The position numbers and the translations under genes were made by a program. Shown here piece by piece: positions 9,796 through 18,726 of a stretch of 64,000 bases of DNA; within the stretch, counting starts at the first letter, position 1, and each line of letters starts with the position of its first letter. The notes below the pieces were generated by a model that had not been told where the DNA came from, did not search any database, and saw only the letters and a program-made list of their open reading frames with translations. Origin of the DNA: Halobium salinum (GTDB lineage Archaea > Halobacteriota > Halobacteria > Halobacteriales > Haloferacaceae); assembly GCF_026586625.1 (NCBI RefSeq), contig NZ_JAODIW010000005.1, positions 310,001-374,000 of the forward strand. The letters run 5' to 3'.

Positions 9796-11322
9796 TCACC
9801 GGGCCCCCTCCAGCGCGTCCGCGGCCGGGTCCGCGGCGGACTCGACGGCGAACGACCCCCGCTCGCCGAGCGCCTCGTCGACGGCGGTGACGAGCGCTCG
9901 GGCCTTGTCCAGCGTCTCCTCGTACTCCGCGGCCGGGTCGGAGTCGTGGACGACGCCGGCGCCGACGCGCAGGCGGTACTCGCCGTTGCGGTGGACGAGC
10001 GTGCGGATAGTGATGTTCAGCGTCGCCCGGTCGTCGAAGCCGAACACGCCGACGCTCCCCGTGTAGGGGCCCCGGCGGGTCGCCTCCACCTCGTCGATTA
10101 TCTCCATCGTCCGGGGTTTGGGCGCGCCGGTGATGGTCCCGCCCGGGAAGACGGCCGCAACGGCGTCGGCGACGCTCACGCCCTCGCGGCGACGGCCCTC
10201 GACGAGCGAGACGAGGTGCATCACCTCCGAGTAGCGGTCGACCCGGCGGTACTCGGCAACGTCGACGCTGCCGTACTCGCTGACCTTCCCGAGGTCGTTG
10301 CGCTCGAGGTCGACGAGCATCGCGTGCTCGGCGCGCTCCTTGTCGTCGTTCGTGAGGTCCCGCTCCAGTTCGGCGTCGGCATCGGGTGTGTCGCCCCGCG
10401 GTCGCGTGCCCGCGATGGGCTCCGTCACCAGGCGGTCGCCCTCGACGTCCAGCAGTAGTTCGGGGCTGGCACTCACGAGGTCGACCCCCGGAAACTCGAG
10501 GAGCCCGGAGTACGGCGCCGGGTTCACGCGCCGCACGGCGTCGTACGTCTCGACCGGGTGGACGGCGGCGGGGGCGACCAGCCGGTGGGAGACGTTCGTC
10601 TGGAAGGTGTCGCCGTCGCGGACGTACTCCTTCACCCGGCGCACCCGGTCGGCGAACGCCGCCTCGCCGCACTCGCTCTCGAACGTCGCCTGCCGGCTCG
10701 CGACCGGCGGGGAGCCCACGGATGGGTCCCCGTGAAGCGCGGATTCGGCCAGTTCGGTCGCCATCTCCACGCCGGCCTCGTAGGCCGCTTCGGGCGACTC
10801 GTACTCGTCGACCACGGGACAGGCGGTCACCCGCAGTCGCACGTCGCCCTCGGTCGGCGCCTCCCAGGCGGCGACGCGGTCGAACACGCCGAGTTGGAGC
10901 CGTGGAAGCCCGTCCGGGGCCGTCGTCGCCGGCAGGTCCTCGAGTTCGCGGGCGACGTCGTAGGAGAGCCAGCCGAACGCGCCGCAGGGGTACGGCACCT
11001 CGCAGTCCCCGCGGACGAGCGTCTCGCGGTCGAGCAGCGAGTCGATGGCGTCGACGGTCGGGCTCTCTCCGTCCGGCGAAGCCGCGTCGGCGCCCACCTG
11101 TAGGCGCTCGACCGGGTCGACCGCGAAGTACCCCCAGCCGGACTGCCCGCCGGTCGTCTCGAGAAACGCCCCGTCCGCGTCGCCGTCGCGGGCTCGGCGG
11201 TAGGCCCCGAAGGGGTCCGAGACGGTGACCCTCACCTCGACCGGGACTCGGGCCCCGACCGGAGCCGAGGCTGCGGTCCCGACGAACGATGCGCGCTCCG
11301 TGACGACTGATGGCTGGCTCAT
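9796..11322 (-). CDS. Chorismate-using synthase subunit (PabB or TrpE)
   Basis: A 508-residue chorismate-binding enzyme. The N-terminal domain contains FGWLSYD (about 116-122). The catalytic domain has [12 protein letters not shown], the SPELLL strand, [10 protein letters not shown] (301-310), the DLERNDLGK segment, [11 protein letters not shown], and the final [15 protein letters not shown]. With the adjacent amidotransferase it makes aminodeoxychorismate or anthranilate from chorismate. Ala304 in PIAGT occupies the position where E. coli PabB carries its covalent lysine (PIKGT); alanine is usual in TrpE but also occurs in some PabB proteins. Folate context suggests PabB. No aminodeoxychorismate lyase (pabC) gene is visible in the window. 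Confidence 0.9.
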   Translation of the reverse strand: MSQPSVVTERASFVGTAASAPVGARVPVEVRVTVSDPFGAYRRARDGDADGAFLETTGGQSGWGYFAVDPVERLQVGADAASPDGESPTVDAIDSLLDRETLVRGDCEVPYPCGAFGWLSYDVARELEDLPATTAPDGLPRLQLGVFDRVAAWEAPTEGDVRLRVTACPVVDEYESPEAAYEAGVEMATELAESALHGDPSVGSPPVASRQATFESECGEAAFADRVRRVKEYVRDGDTFQTNVSHRLVAPAAVHPVETYDAVRRVNPAPYSGLLEFPGVDLVSASPELLLDVEGDRLVTEPIAGTRPRGDTPDADAELERDLTNDDKERAEHAMLVDLERNDLGKVSEYGSVDVAEYRRVDRYSEVMHLVSLVEGRRREGVSVADAVAAVFPGGTITGAPKPRTMEIIDEVEATRRGPYTGSVGVFGFDDRATLNITIRTLVHRNGEYRLRVGAGVVHDSDPAAEYEETLDKARALVTAVDEALGERGSFAVESAADPAADALEGAR

Positions 11323-11698
11323 GTGAGTCGGACGACTCTAAGGGGGACCGTCGGTCGGTCCCGGTCGTTAGTCCGAACTGACGCGCTCGCCCCCCAAAAA
11401 ACCTTCCGCGCTGGCGCCTCCTGTGGGGGTTTCGTGGCTCGGCCGCCATGTTGCCTCCCGGGCGGGCCGGGGTAGCAGTGTGGTATTCAACGGGTGGAAT
11501 ATACCTCACGGTGAGTTATGTCGGTGGGTGAGGAGGTTGGGACAGAGAGCCCGTCTAGCGCGACGTTCACCGGCACGCCGGCGCGCCATCGGCACGTGGA
11601 ACGCGGAAACGGCCGACGCGAGCGGCGCGGCGGGTCCGACCCGGAGCCGGCCCGAACCGGGGCCGGTCCGAACGTCGGCGGCGGCGCCACCACCGACC

Positions 11699-12592
11699 AT
11701 GACCACGATAATCGACGGGAACGAGATCGCGGACCGAATCAGAGCGGACGTATCGGACTGCGCGACACGACTCGCGGACGAGGGAGTGACCCCGGGGCTC
11801 GCGACGGTGCTGATGAGCGACGACGGGGCCAGCGAGACGTATGTCTCGATGAAACAGCGAGCCTGTGAGGAGACCGGAATCGAGGGGATTCACCAGGAGC
11901 TCGACCCCGACGCCTCGGCCGAGACCCTCCTGCAGCGAATCGACGACCTCAACGACGACCCGACGGTGCACGGCATCCTCGTCCAGATGCCGGTGCCGGA
12001 CCACGTCGATTCGCGCGCGGTGCTCGAGCGTATCGACCCGATGAAGGACGTCGACGGGTTCCACCCGGAGAACGTCGGCCGCGTCGTCGCCGGGAACGCC
12101 CGGTTCAAGCCCTGCACGCCCCACGGCGTGCAGAAGCTCCTCGAGGCCGCCGACGTCGACACCGAAGGGAAGGACGCCGTCGTCGTCGGCCGCTCGGACA
12201 TCGTCGGCAAGCCGATGGCGAACCTCCTCATCCAGAAGGCACCGGGCGGCAACGCCACGACGACCGTCTGTCACTCCCGTACCGACGACCTGGCCGAGAA
12301 GACCCGTGCAGCCGACATCGTCGTCGCCGCCGCGGGCGTCCCCGAGATGATAACCGGCGACATGCTCTCTGCGGGGTCGACGGTCGTCGACGTCGGCGTC
12401 AACCGCGTCGAGGCGGACACCGAGAAGGGGTACGAACTCGTTGGCGACGTCGAGTTCGAGAGCGCGAAGGAGAAGGCGGACGCCATCACGCCCGTCCCCG
12501 GCGGCGTCGGCCCGATGACCATCGCGATGCTGATGTACAACACCGTGAAAGCGGCGAGCCTGCAGTCGGGCGTGGACGTCGACCTGCCCTGA
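11699..12592 (+). CDS. folD: Methylene-THF dehydrogenase / methenyl-THF cyclohydrolase
   Basis: A 297-residue bifunctional FolD that oxidises 5,10-methylene-THF with NAD(P)+ and hydrolyses methenyl-THF. Motifs: catalytic lysine in the YVSMKQRACEETGI segment (YxxxK), ILVQMPVP, DPMKDVDGFHPENVGR, CTPHGV, VVVGRSDIVGKPMANLL (nucleotide fold) and the C-terminal PVPGGVGPMTIAML. The ATG at 11699 is the conserved start. No TATA-like element lies 25-30 nt upstream; the nearest good one is about 200 nt away (about 11497), implying a long leader. It lies between pabB (divergent) and a non-coding gap. Confidence 0.95.
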   Translation: MTTIIDGNEIADRIRADVSDCATRLADEGVTPGLATVLMSDDGASETYVSMKQRACEETGIEGIHQELDPDASAETLLQRIDDLNDDPTVHGILVQMPVPDHVDSRAVLERIDPMKDVDGFHPENVGRVVAGNARFKPCTPHGVQKLLEAADVDTEGKDAVVVGRSDIVGKPMANLLIQKAPGGNATTTVCHSRTDDLAEKTRAADIVVAAAGVPEMITGDMLSAGSTVVDVGVNRVEADTEKGYELVGDVEFESAKEKADAITPVPGGVGPMTIAMLMYNTVKAASLQSGVDVDLP

Positions 12593-13918
12593 ACGGGGCA
12601 GAACGTCCCCCTCAGTAACTGGGAATCGACTACGAGGCCCCGTCACACGTCGCACCGGGGTGAACTCGGGCGGACGGCGTAGAGTCTCGAGAACCGAATC
12701 CATCGTACTGGCCGAGCGAGCCGACCGGCGTACTCGTTCGTGCTCTCGGCATCGACCGCCACTTAACTGGGGTGAAAATGCCTGATGTATGGTGAAGGAC
12801 CTCGACGCCAACCTGAGTAGTGGGTTCCGTGACCGGCTGATAGTCGGAGCTCACGTCCCATATCCCCGAGTGCGGGACCCGTCAGACATATGTGGTGGCC
12901 CTGCACCTCGGTGCAGCCACCTTCTCGCGCGACCCTCACCCGACTGGCTACGTCCGTCGTCTCCGACCCGCCGTTCCCGGTCCCCTGTTCTCGACGCCGT
13001 GCGCTCGGACCCAGCGTCCGGATGGAGACACGCGCCCCGAGACCCGTCGGTGTCGGGTCGACGACCCGTTCTCCGGGTGACCGACCCGATGGCTCGTCCA
13101 ATCACGAAGTCGACGTGACGAGCCACATCCGGACAGACAAGTGATGGGTCGAGCCGCCGACTCGACATCGGCAAGTTAGAGGTACGGTCGGTGTCGTCGG
13201 CCCGGCCGCTCCATCCGATAGAGGGAGGGACTCCGATGCCCCGTTCACCGTCAGCTTTGACAGCGGTCTCGCCGACCGTGACTCGCCGCCCGGGCAGCCG
13301 AAGACGGGTCAGGTACGCGACCGACCGGTCGAGGAGCCCGGTACGCGGTGCGCTGTACAGCCCAGTGGTACAGCTTTCGCCTCGTCTACCGCGAGTCGGA
13401 GTCCGAATCGGGAGACAGTACAGGAGAATCCGCCGACTTTGGTGTTTAGAGACTGCCGTCTTTCAGCACGGCATCGTGGGTATAACTGGTATATCGTTGT
13501 TATTGTAGCGTGTCGAAAGATAGACCGAATCGATGTGGTTCCGAGAGATGCCGAGCGGCTGAGTCGCTTTATCCCTCGAACCACACGTAAAATCCGATTG
13601 GTGTATCGAAGACGTGAGCCGGTTAATTCCACGACTCGTAGGTGGAAGTCCCCCGACCGCTCGCTAATCACTTGTGTAAAACAGGCATTGCTACAACCCG
13701 TACCGACTGAACCAAGCGCTCGACGGACGGGTATTGGCTGCAGAGACCAACTGGACGCAGTCCGTCGGTAGATGTCGGCAGACAGTAAAATCGTCACTAC
13801 GAACCTGAGCCGAGTACGGCCGTCGTCGGATTCGTACCCGAGGAGGGCGATTCCGGTTAATTACGGCCCCGACACGGGGGTCGGACTCCGACGTCTCTGG
13901 GCGAGAGCGATAGCAACC
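12593..13918. other. 1.3-kb gap with no supported gene
   Basis: Several short open frames exist on both strands, but their predicted proteins are Arg/Pro/Ser-rich, lack the acidic composition of the neighbours and show no family motif. GC falls towards about 13.4-13.7 kb. No tRNA or rRNA was recognised. The region could hold decayed sequence or a regulatory RNA, but nothing in it supports a call. Confidence 0.5.
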
Positions 13919-14503
13919 TCACTCGATGTTCGAGAGCACTCGCTCGAACGCGATATCGGCTGATCGCTCGATATCGGCTGCCTGGGTCTCCATCTGTTCG
14001 GTAAACGCTGGGTCCGAGAGATGGTTTAGATTGGTCCGCACGGTGAAGACGGACGCTCGAAGTGCAGAATGCACGAAAAACGAGCCGGTTCCGGCGTCGG
14101 GGGCGGCGTTCCTGTTGCCCTTTTCGGTCACGACAGCCGCCTGCTCGAGGACGGACAGGCACGCCTCAGCAATCGTGAGCGGCACTCCCGTGGCCCTCTT
14201 CATCGTGACGCTCCGATCCGTCTCGTCACGATTCGCGCCGAACAGATCGTCGACAACCTCCGCATCTCTGTTGGAGAGTTCGAGAAGGAACTCCCGCTGT
14301 GATTGGAGGTCTTTCCGTACTTCGGCCAATTCGTCTGCTCCGTCTCCGTGCTCGTCTCCGCCGACAGTGTGTATGCACACCATTTCACAGAGTGCCGTGC
14401 CGATAGCGCCGACGAGCGCCCCGGCCGTGCCCCCTGCTGGGGTCACCTTCTGTGACGCGACGCTGTCGAGAAAGTCGTCGATTGATTCGTCACCGTAGCT
14501 CAT
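13919..14503 (-). CDS. Methenyl-THF cyclohydrolase / formiminotetrahydrofolate cyclodeaminase (FchA family)
   Basis: A 194-residue all-helical enzyme of the cyclodeaminase/cyclohydrolase family. The N-terminal SIDDFLDSVASQKVTPAGGTAGALVGA pattern and CEMVC are typical, followed by the RDAEVVDDLF helix. It should interconvert methenyl- (or formimino-) THF and formyl-THF in the cytoplasm. The start at 14503 (MSYGDES) matches the family; the upstream open frame to 14860 is Arg-rich and contains tandem repeats, so it is not included. It completes a set with fhs and folD, giving two possible cyclohydrolases in one block. In serine- or histidine-degrading organisms the same family acts as a deaminase. 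Confidence 0.85.
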   Translation of the reverse strand: MSYGDESIDDFLDSVASQKVTPAGGTAGALVGAIGTALCEMVCIHTVGGDEHGDGADELAEVRKDLQSQREFLLELSNRDAEVVDDLFGANRDETDRSVTMKRATGVPLTIAEACLSVLEQAAVVTEKGNRNAAPDAGTGSFFVHSALRASVFTVRTNLNHLSDPAFTEQMETQAADIERSADIAFERVLSNIE

Positions 14504-14746
14504 AGCGATCACTCGGCCCGGTGAAGTATGTGTGTTTCTCCGCACCTCGACCCGGTCCGGTTGGCCGAGATGTCTCGTGTACTGATAGGAATGGGTTGTG
14601 CGCTCAAGTGGCAGGGGAGCCACGAGCCACTGAGAAAATCGACACCACCGACGGCCGAACTGTCGACCGCCGCCGTGGCCGTCTGCTGGCGGAGGGATTC
14701 GGCGTTTATCGGGTCCTCTTCGGAGACGTTCGACGTGACTCGTCCT

Positions 14747-14818
14747 CCGAACAGGCTGTACTTTCTGAACAGGCCGCACTTTCCGAACAACCCGTGCTCT
14801 CCGAACGTGATAGGCACT
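14747..14818. repeat. 18-bp tandem repeat upstream of fchA
   Basis: Three and a half to four units in a row (14747, 14765, 14783, partial 14801). The core is c(c/t)gaacarrcygyrct. It lies 244-315 nt upstream of the cyclohydrolase start. Periodicity is a multiple of three, so it could be a decayed coding repeat. Its role is unknown. Confidence 0.55.
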
Positions 14819-15073
14819 ACGAGCGTTCCGAACGTGTTTGTAATCACGTAAGGCCGACACCCGACCGAGACGCCTCTGAAGCTAAGGAACTATCGAGTGC
14901 GGGCGTCGGTTCAGTCTTCGAGTAGTGCTACTTCGAATGGTATTTGCATTGCCGCTTGTTCCGAACGCTCGCCCGACTCGAGCGTGAACGGTCACGTGAC
15001 GCTACGCTGGAGTGGTCGAACAGGTCCCGGGGCGACACGGTAGAGTGGTCGAACACGCCACGACGTACCGTAG

Positions 15074-15080
15074 CTATTAG
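15074..15080 (+). promoter_or_regulatory. TATA-like box of the polyol-type dehydrogenase gene
   Basis: The sequence ctattag lies 26-32 nt before the ATG at 15106, the spacing expected for a leaderless haloarchaeal transcript. A second AT-rich patch (ctaatt) lies closer to the start. Confidence 0.4.
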
Positions 15081-15105
15081 TGACGGTACCTTCTAATTCG
15101 GGAGT

Positions 15106-16137
15106 ATGCGAACCGCAGTGTTGGTCGAACCGCACCAGTTCGAACTCGAGGACCGTCCTCGGCCGATGCCGGCACCGGACGAGGTGCTCGTCGCCGTGCG
15201 GGACGTCGGAATCTGTGGATCGGACGTCCACTACTACGAGCACGGTCGCATCGGCGACTACGTCGTCGAGAACCCGCTCGTCCTCGGACACGAGAGTGCC
15301 GGAGAGGTCGTCGAGGTCGGCGAGGACGTCACCACACACGAGGTCGGCGACCGCGTCGCCCTCGAACCGGGCGTTCCGTGTCGCCGGTGTGCGCACTGTA
15401 AACACGGCGACTACCACCTCTGTGAGGAGGTGCGGTTCATGGCGACGCCGCCGCACGACGGCGCCTTCACCGAGTACGTCTCGTGGCCGGCCGACTACGC
15501 ATACGAGCTCCCCGACGGCGTCTCGACCACGGAAGGGGCACTCTGCGAGCCGCTCTCCGTCGGCATCCACGCGTGCCGGCGCGGCGACGTCGGAACGGGC
15601 GACACCGTCCTCGTGGCCGGTGCCGGACCTATCGGACTGCTGGTGATGGAGGCCGCCCGGGCGGCGGGCGCGACCGACGTCATCGTCACCGACGTGGTCG
15701 ACGAGAAGCTGGACTTCGCCCGGAAGCGTGGGGCCGACCTCGCCGTCGACGCCGCGGCGGGCGACTTGGAGGCGGCCGTCGACGAGTACACCGACGGCGC
15801 CGGGGTCGACGTTGTGGTCGAAGCCTCCGGTGCGGCGTCGTCCGTTCAGACCAGCGTCGACGTAGTCCGACGTGGTGGCACCGTCGTCCTCGTGGGCCTC
15901 GCCAGCGAGGCGACGGTTCCTCTCGACGTACTCGACATCATCGACAACGAACTCGACGTCCTCGGCTCGTTCCGGTACAAGAACACTTACCCGACGGCGA
16001 TCGACCTGCTGGCTGAAGGCGTAGTCGACGTCGAGGGCATCGTCGAGTTCGAATCCACGCTTGACGAGGTCGACGACGCGTTCCGACGGGCGATGGACCC
16101 GGACGTAATCAAAGGGATGATCACGCTGGATTCGTGA
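15106..16137 (+). CDS. Zinc-dependent medium-chain dehydrogenase, polyol (sorbitol/xylitol) type
   Basis: A 343-residue NAD(P)-dependent alcohol/polyol dehydrogenase. Catalytic zinc ligands are visible in GICGSDVHYYEHG and GHESAGEV (Cys, then His-Glu). The structural zinc lobe is C-R-R-C-A-H-C-x7-C (about residues 89-107). The Rossmann motif GAGPIGLLVMEAA follows at about 170-182. The 'DVHYYEHGRIGDYVV' stretch is typical of sorbitol/xylitol dehydrogenases rather than threonine dehydrogenases. It should oxidise a polyol at C2 to a ketose. No sugar transporter or kinase is adjacent, so the substrate is open. Confidence 0.88.
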   Translation: MRTAVLVEPHQFELEDRPRPMPAPDEVLVAVRDVGICGSDVHYYEHGRIGDYVVENPLVLGHESAGEVVEVGEDVTTHEVGDRVALEPGVPCRRCAHCKHGDYHLCEEVRFMATPPHDGAFTEYVSWPADYAYELPDGVSTTEGALCEPLSVGIHACRRGDVGTGDTVLVAGAGPIGLLVMEAARAAGATDVIVTDVVDEKLDFARKRGADLAVDAAAGDLEAAVDEYTDGAGVDVVVEASGAASSVQTSVDVVRRGGTVVLVGLASEATVPLDVLDIIDNELDVLGSFRYKNTYPTAIDLLAEGVVDVEGIVEFESTLDEVDDAFRRAMDPDVIKGMITLDS

Positions 16138-16882
16138 GTGCTCGGTCGTCCGGAACCGACGACGGCCGTGTCGGTGTCGGGAGCCCGGACCCCCAAGACC
16201 GCCGCGCCGACACGGACGGTGTCCCGTTTCGGGACGACTACGTCGTCCGGGTTGGCCGTAGTAGGATGATAGAAAACATTAGATTTTTTTAGTTATTCCC
16301 GGTACGGAGAGTGAGGCTTGGTTGTGAAATTTCTCTTCGTAGGACGTCTCCACGTTGACCGTCTTGTCGCCGTTCTTGTCGGTTGAACGGACTGGAGGAG
16401 ACCATCGGCCGCATATCGTCCAGAGACTCTCTCGTGTTCACGGTCGAGTGTCGGAAGTATAGCTCGAATACTATCGAGAGAGATTATGTGCCGTTTTTCG
16501 ACGTATTTGCGTCGGTAGCGTCCGTTTTATATGAATATCGAATATTTCGTTTCGGAGCCGGTGTTTGTTCGTATCTCGTTACAGTCAGAGTCGGGTGGCA
16601 CGAAATTTTGTCCGATTAAAAGTGTTGCTTGGGCGATACCCGTCGCACCAGTGGCCGGAGTGACGGTCTCGTCGAGGTACCGGGAGCCGAGGGGTCGGTC
16701 CTCCACAGAGAGCCGTCGTCGGAGGGTCCGTGGACGTGAGCGTGTACAGGGGGGTCCGTGGACATGAGCGTGTACATGGGTGCGTCCTTCTCTTTCTCTC
16801 TCACGACCAACCGCAGACTCGCTCACCCGTTGAACGCGGCTCTTGCTCGTCGAATACGGCTCTCACTCATCAGGTACACCGC
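16138..16882. other. Lower-GC intergenic region downstream of the polyol dehydrogenase
   Basis: About 745 bases with reduced GC. The short open frames show no family features. It contains the 28-bp direct repeat at 16724-16778, just beyond the 3' end of orc1/cdc6. No RNA gene was recognised. Confidence 0.5.
16724..16778. repeat. 28-bp tandem direct repeat
   Basis: Two adjacent copies, 16724-16750 and 16752-16778, differ only at a few positions (the first reads gggtccgtggacgtgagcg, the second has an a for g). It lies about 100 nt beyond the orc1/cdc6 stop. Unit length is not a multiple of three. No match to the ORB repeats. Confidence 0.7.
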
Positions 16883-18091
16883 TCACCCATCGAGTGCGTC
16901 GAGTACGATCTCGGGGTCGCGCATCAGGCGGTGCTCGAGGTAGCTCCCCTGTCCACGACCGCCGCCGGTGTGGTGGCTCTCGGTGACACCGAGGAACGTC
17001 TGCTCTTTCAGGAGTCGGTAGACGCGGTCCTGGGTAATGGGCTCCGAACCCTCCGCCTCGGCCTGCTGTTTGTACCGCTGGTAGATGTCGTGAGTCGAGA
17101 ACATGTCCTTCGTGGGACGGCTCTGGGTGAGGATGGCGAGCGAGCGGAGGAGGTACTTGACGTGTGGTGTCGAGCCGGCGACGAGCTCCTGGAACCGGTT
17201 GACCTCCGCCTCCCGTTGTGCGTCCTCGAGGTGGGACTCGGTGACCCGGGCGTCGCCCTGTCCCTCCGCGAGCGCCCCCGCCTCGTAGATAATCTCGATC
17301 GCCTTCCGGGCGTCCCCGTGTTCACGCGCCGCGAGCGCGGCGGTCTTCGGGATGACGGAGTCCTCCAAGACGTCCGCCTGGAAGGCGTCGCGGCGGTTCT
17401 CGAGGATATCCTTCAGCTGTGCCGCGTCGTAGGGATGAAAGACGAACTCGCTGTCCTGCAGGCTGGAGTTGACGCGCTCGTTGAGCCGCTCGCGGTACTC
17501 TATCTTGTTGCTGATGGAGATGACGCCGACGTAGCAGTCGGTCTTTCCCGACTCCTCCGCTCGGGAGAGCTGCATGAGGACCTCGTCGTCCCGAAGCTTG
17601 TCGATCTCGTCGAGGATGACGACGAACACGTCGACCGCCTCGAGGAGGTTCCAGAGGTAGTGGTAGTACTCGGAGGCGCCGAGACCGCTCGTCGGGATGT
17701 GCAGCGACGGGTCGACCTCGTCCCGGACGCCGAGCGCCATCCGGCGGGCGACCCGAGTCTCGGTGTCGGCGTCCGAACAGTCGATGTAGACGCTTACGAA
17801 CCGAACGCCGTTCTCCTCCGCCCGGTCCCGCGCCCGGCGTGAGACGTGTCGCGAGACGAGTGACTTCCCCGTCCCCGTCTTCCCGTAGATGATGAGATTT
17901 CGCGGCGGTCCGCCCTGTGTCGCCGGCCCCAACGCCTTCCCCACACGTTGCATCTCGTCGTCCCGGCCGACGATTCGGGCCCGTTCGGGGACGTGACCGA
18001 CTCGGAGGAGCTCCCGACGGGCGAAGATGTTACCCGTCGAAAAGAGGTCGTCGTCCGTGAAGTCCGAGAGGTCGGAGTCCGAGTCAGTCAT
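16883..18091 (-). CDS. Orc1/Cdc6 replication initiator
   Basis: A 402-residue AAA+ initiator with a C-terminal winged helix. Walker A GKTGTGKS is at residues 70-77; Walker B and sensor regions follow (VVILDEIDKLRDDE, SISNKIEYRERLNERVNSSL); the winged helix occupies roughly 320-402. It binds origin repeats and recruits the MCM helicase. The ATG at 18091 (MTDSDSDLSD) is supported by a TATA-like ctttatac on the minus strand at about 18116-18124. The gene points away from a set of ORB repeats and an AT-rich element, the usual arrangement of a haloarchaeal origin and its cognate initiator. The weak ORB at 18131-18152 lies next to its promoter, which would allow autoregulation. Confidence 0.95.
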   Translation of the reverse strand: MTDSDSDLSDFTDDDLFSTGNIFARRELLRVGHVPERARIVGRDDEMQRVGKALGPATQGGPPRNLIIYGKTGTGKSLVSRHVSRRARDRAEENGVRFVSVYIDCSDADTETRVARRMALGVRDEVDPSLHIPTSGLGASEYYHYLWNLLEAVDVFVVILDEIDKLRDDEVLMQLSRAEESGKTDCYVGVISISNKIEYRERLNERVNSSLQDSEFVFHPYDAAQLKDILENRRDAFQADVLEDSVIPKTAALAAREHGDARKAIEIIYEAGALAEGQGDARVTESHLEDAQREAEVNRFQELVAGSTPHVKYLLRSLAILTQSRPTKDMFSTHDIYQRYKQQAEAEGSEPITQDRVYRLLKEQTFLGVTESHHTGGGRGQGSYLEHRLMRDPEIVLDALDG

Positions 18092-18115
18092 TCGTTCACA
18101 CGTCCTCGGAGATTC

Positions 18116-18124
18116 GTATAAAGC
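18116..18124 (-). promoter_or_regulatory. TATA-like box of orc1/cdc6
   Basis: On the minus strand the sequence reads ctttatac, about 26-33 nt before the ATG at 18091, consistent with a leaderless message. A degenerate ORB-like repeat (18131-18152) lies directly upstream. Confidence 0.5.
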
Positions 18125-18130
18125 TATCGG

Positions 18131-18152
18131 ACCCGACACCGAGTGAAAACGG
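18131..18152 (-). repeat. ORB-like element, degenerate
   Basis: On the minus strand the core reads ttttcactcggtgtcgggt; the G-tract is degraded. It lies immediately upstream of the orc1/cdc6 TATA-like box. Confidence 0.55.
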
Positions 18153-18214
18153 ACCGTTCTGTAGAAGTAGGAGTCGTGAGAGCGTCTCGGTTGCGATTCG
18201 CGTCAGACACCCTC

Positions 18215-18240
18215 CCCCCCCTCAGACCGAGTGAAAACGG
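18215..18240 (-). repeat. ORB element
   Basis: On the minus strand the core reads ttttcactcggtctgagggg, followed by a long G-tract. Confidence 0.8.
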
Positions 18241-18270
18241 TGAGAAGGGGGGGAGAGAGAAACGGACGAC

Positions 18271-18295
18271 ACACCCCTCAAACCGAGTGTAAAAC
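18271..18295 (-). repeat. ORB element bordering the AT-rich block, left side
   Basis: On the minus strand the core reads tttacactcggtttgagggg, then tgtgt. It is the closest copy to the left of the AT-rich block and is inverted relative to the copy at 18528. Confidence 0.85.
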
Positions 18296-18344
18296 CCGAA
18301 TTCTACTCGCTCTCACGGCCGCTACTAACCGATTTGCTCTATAG

Positions 18345-18430
18345 TCGATGTGAAGGGCTATCCCATATAATATATACTTTACTATACAGGATAATAACAT
18401 ATTATAATAGTGGATAGGAACCAGTTGAGG
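18345..18430. other. AT-rich duplex-unwinding element
   Basis: A sharply AT-rich block in otherwise GC-rich DNA; 18362-18415 is almost entirely A/T (atataatatatactttac and similar). It lies between left-pointing and right-pointing ORBs, where the helix is expected to open. A further AT-rich patch with an imperfect dyad (tcacgt...acgtga) is at 18454-18472. Confidence 0.8.
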
Positions 18431-18527
18431 GTATTCTAACCGGGTATGAGATATCACGTCAACAAACGTGAGGTTGGTTTAAATAAAATCAGTCGAGCGG
18501 GCTCCGCCACCCCCCACCCGTTCGTCC

Positions 18528-18550
18528 GTTTACACTCGGTATGAGGGGGG
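18528..18550 (+). repeat. ORB element bordering the AT-rich block, right side
   Basis: Core gtttacactcggtatgaggg with a long G-tract and gtgtg tail. Confidence 0.85.
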
Positions 18551-18611
18551 TGTGTGTTATTTTCAACTCGTCGTCTTCCTCTCCTCCTGTTCCACCCACC
18601 GACCAGTCATC

Positions 18612-18634
18612 GTTTACACTCGGTCCGAGGGGTG
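18612..18634 (+). repeat. ORB element
   Basis: Core gtttacactcggtccgaggg followed by gtggg. Confidence 0.85.
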
Positions 18635-18680
18635 GGCGTGTAGGGACGAGTCCGGAGGTAGTTCTCCCCCCAACCGGTCA

Positions 18681-18703
18681 CACCCCTCGGACCGAGTGTA
18701 AAC
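18681..18703 (-). repeat. ORB element, reversed
   Basis: On the minus strand the core reads gtttacactcggtccgaggg, the same core as the copy at 18612, so the two form a 90-bp inverted pair. Confidence 0.85.
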
Positions 18704-18726
18704 ACGGTAGTCGGTCACACCCTCGA

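Larger units (their letters stand above)
14520..15105. other. Intergenic region between divergent fchA and polyol dehydrogenase
   Basis: Nearly 600 bases with no supported gene. It holds the 18-bp tandem repeat at 14747-14818 and, at 15074-15080, a TATA-like ctattag about 28 nt before the dehydrogenase ATG. Confidence 0.5.

Noticed and set aside
13440-13780. Possible tail of an IS200/IS605-type (tnpB) element
   Set aside because: Short phrases looked familiar, but no TnpB zinc finger, catalytic motif or terminal hairpin could be found.
13919-14860. Longer N-terminus for the cyclohydrolase
   Set aside because: The extra 119 residues are Arg-rich and include the tandem repeat; family alignment starts at 14503.
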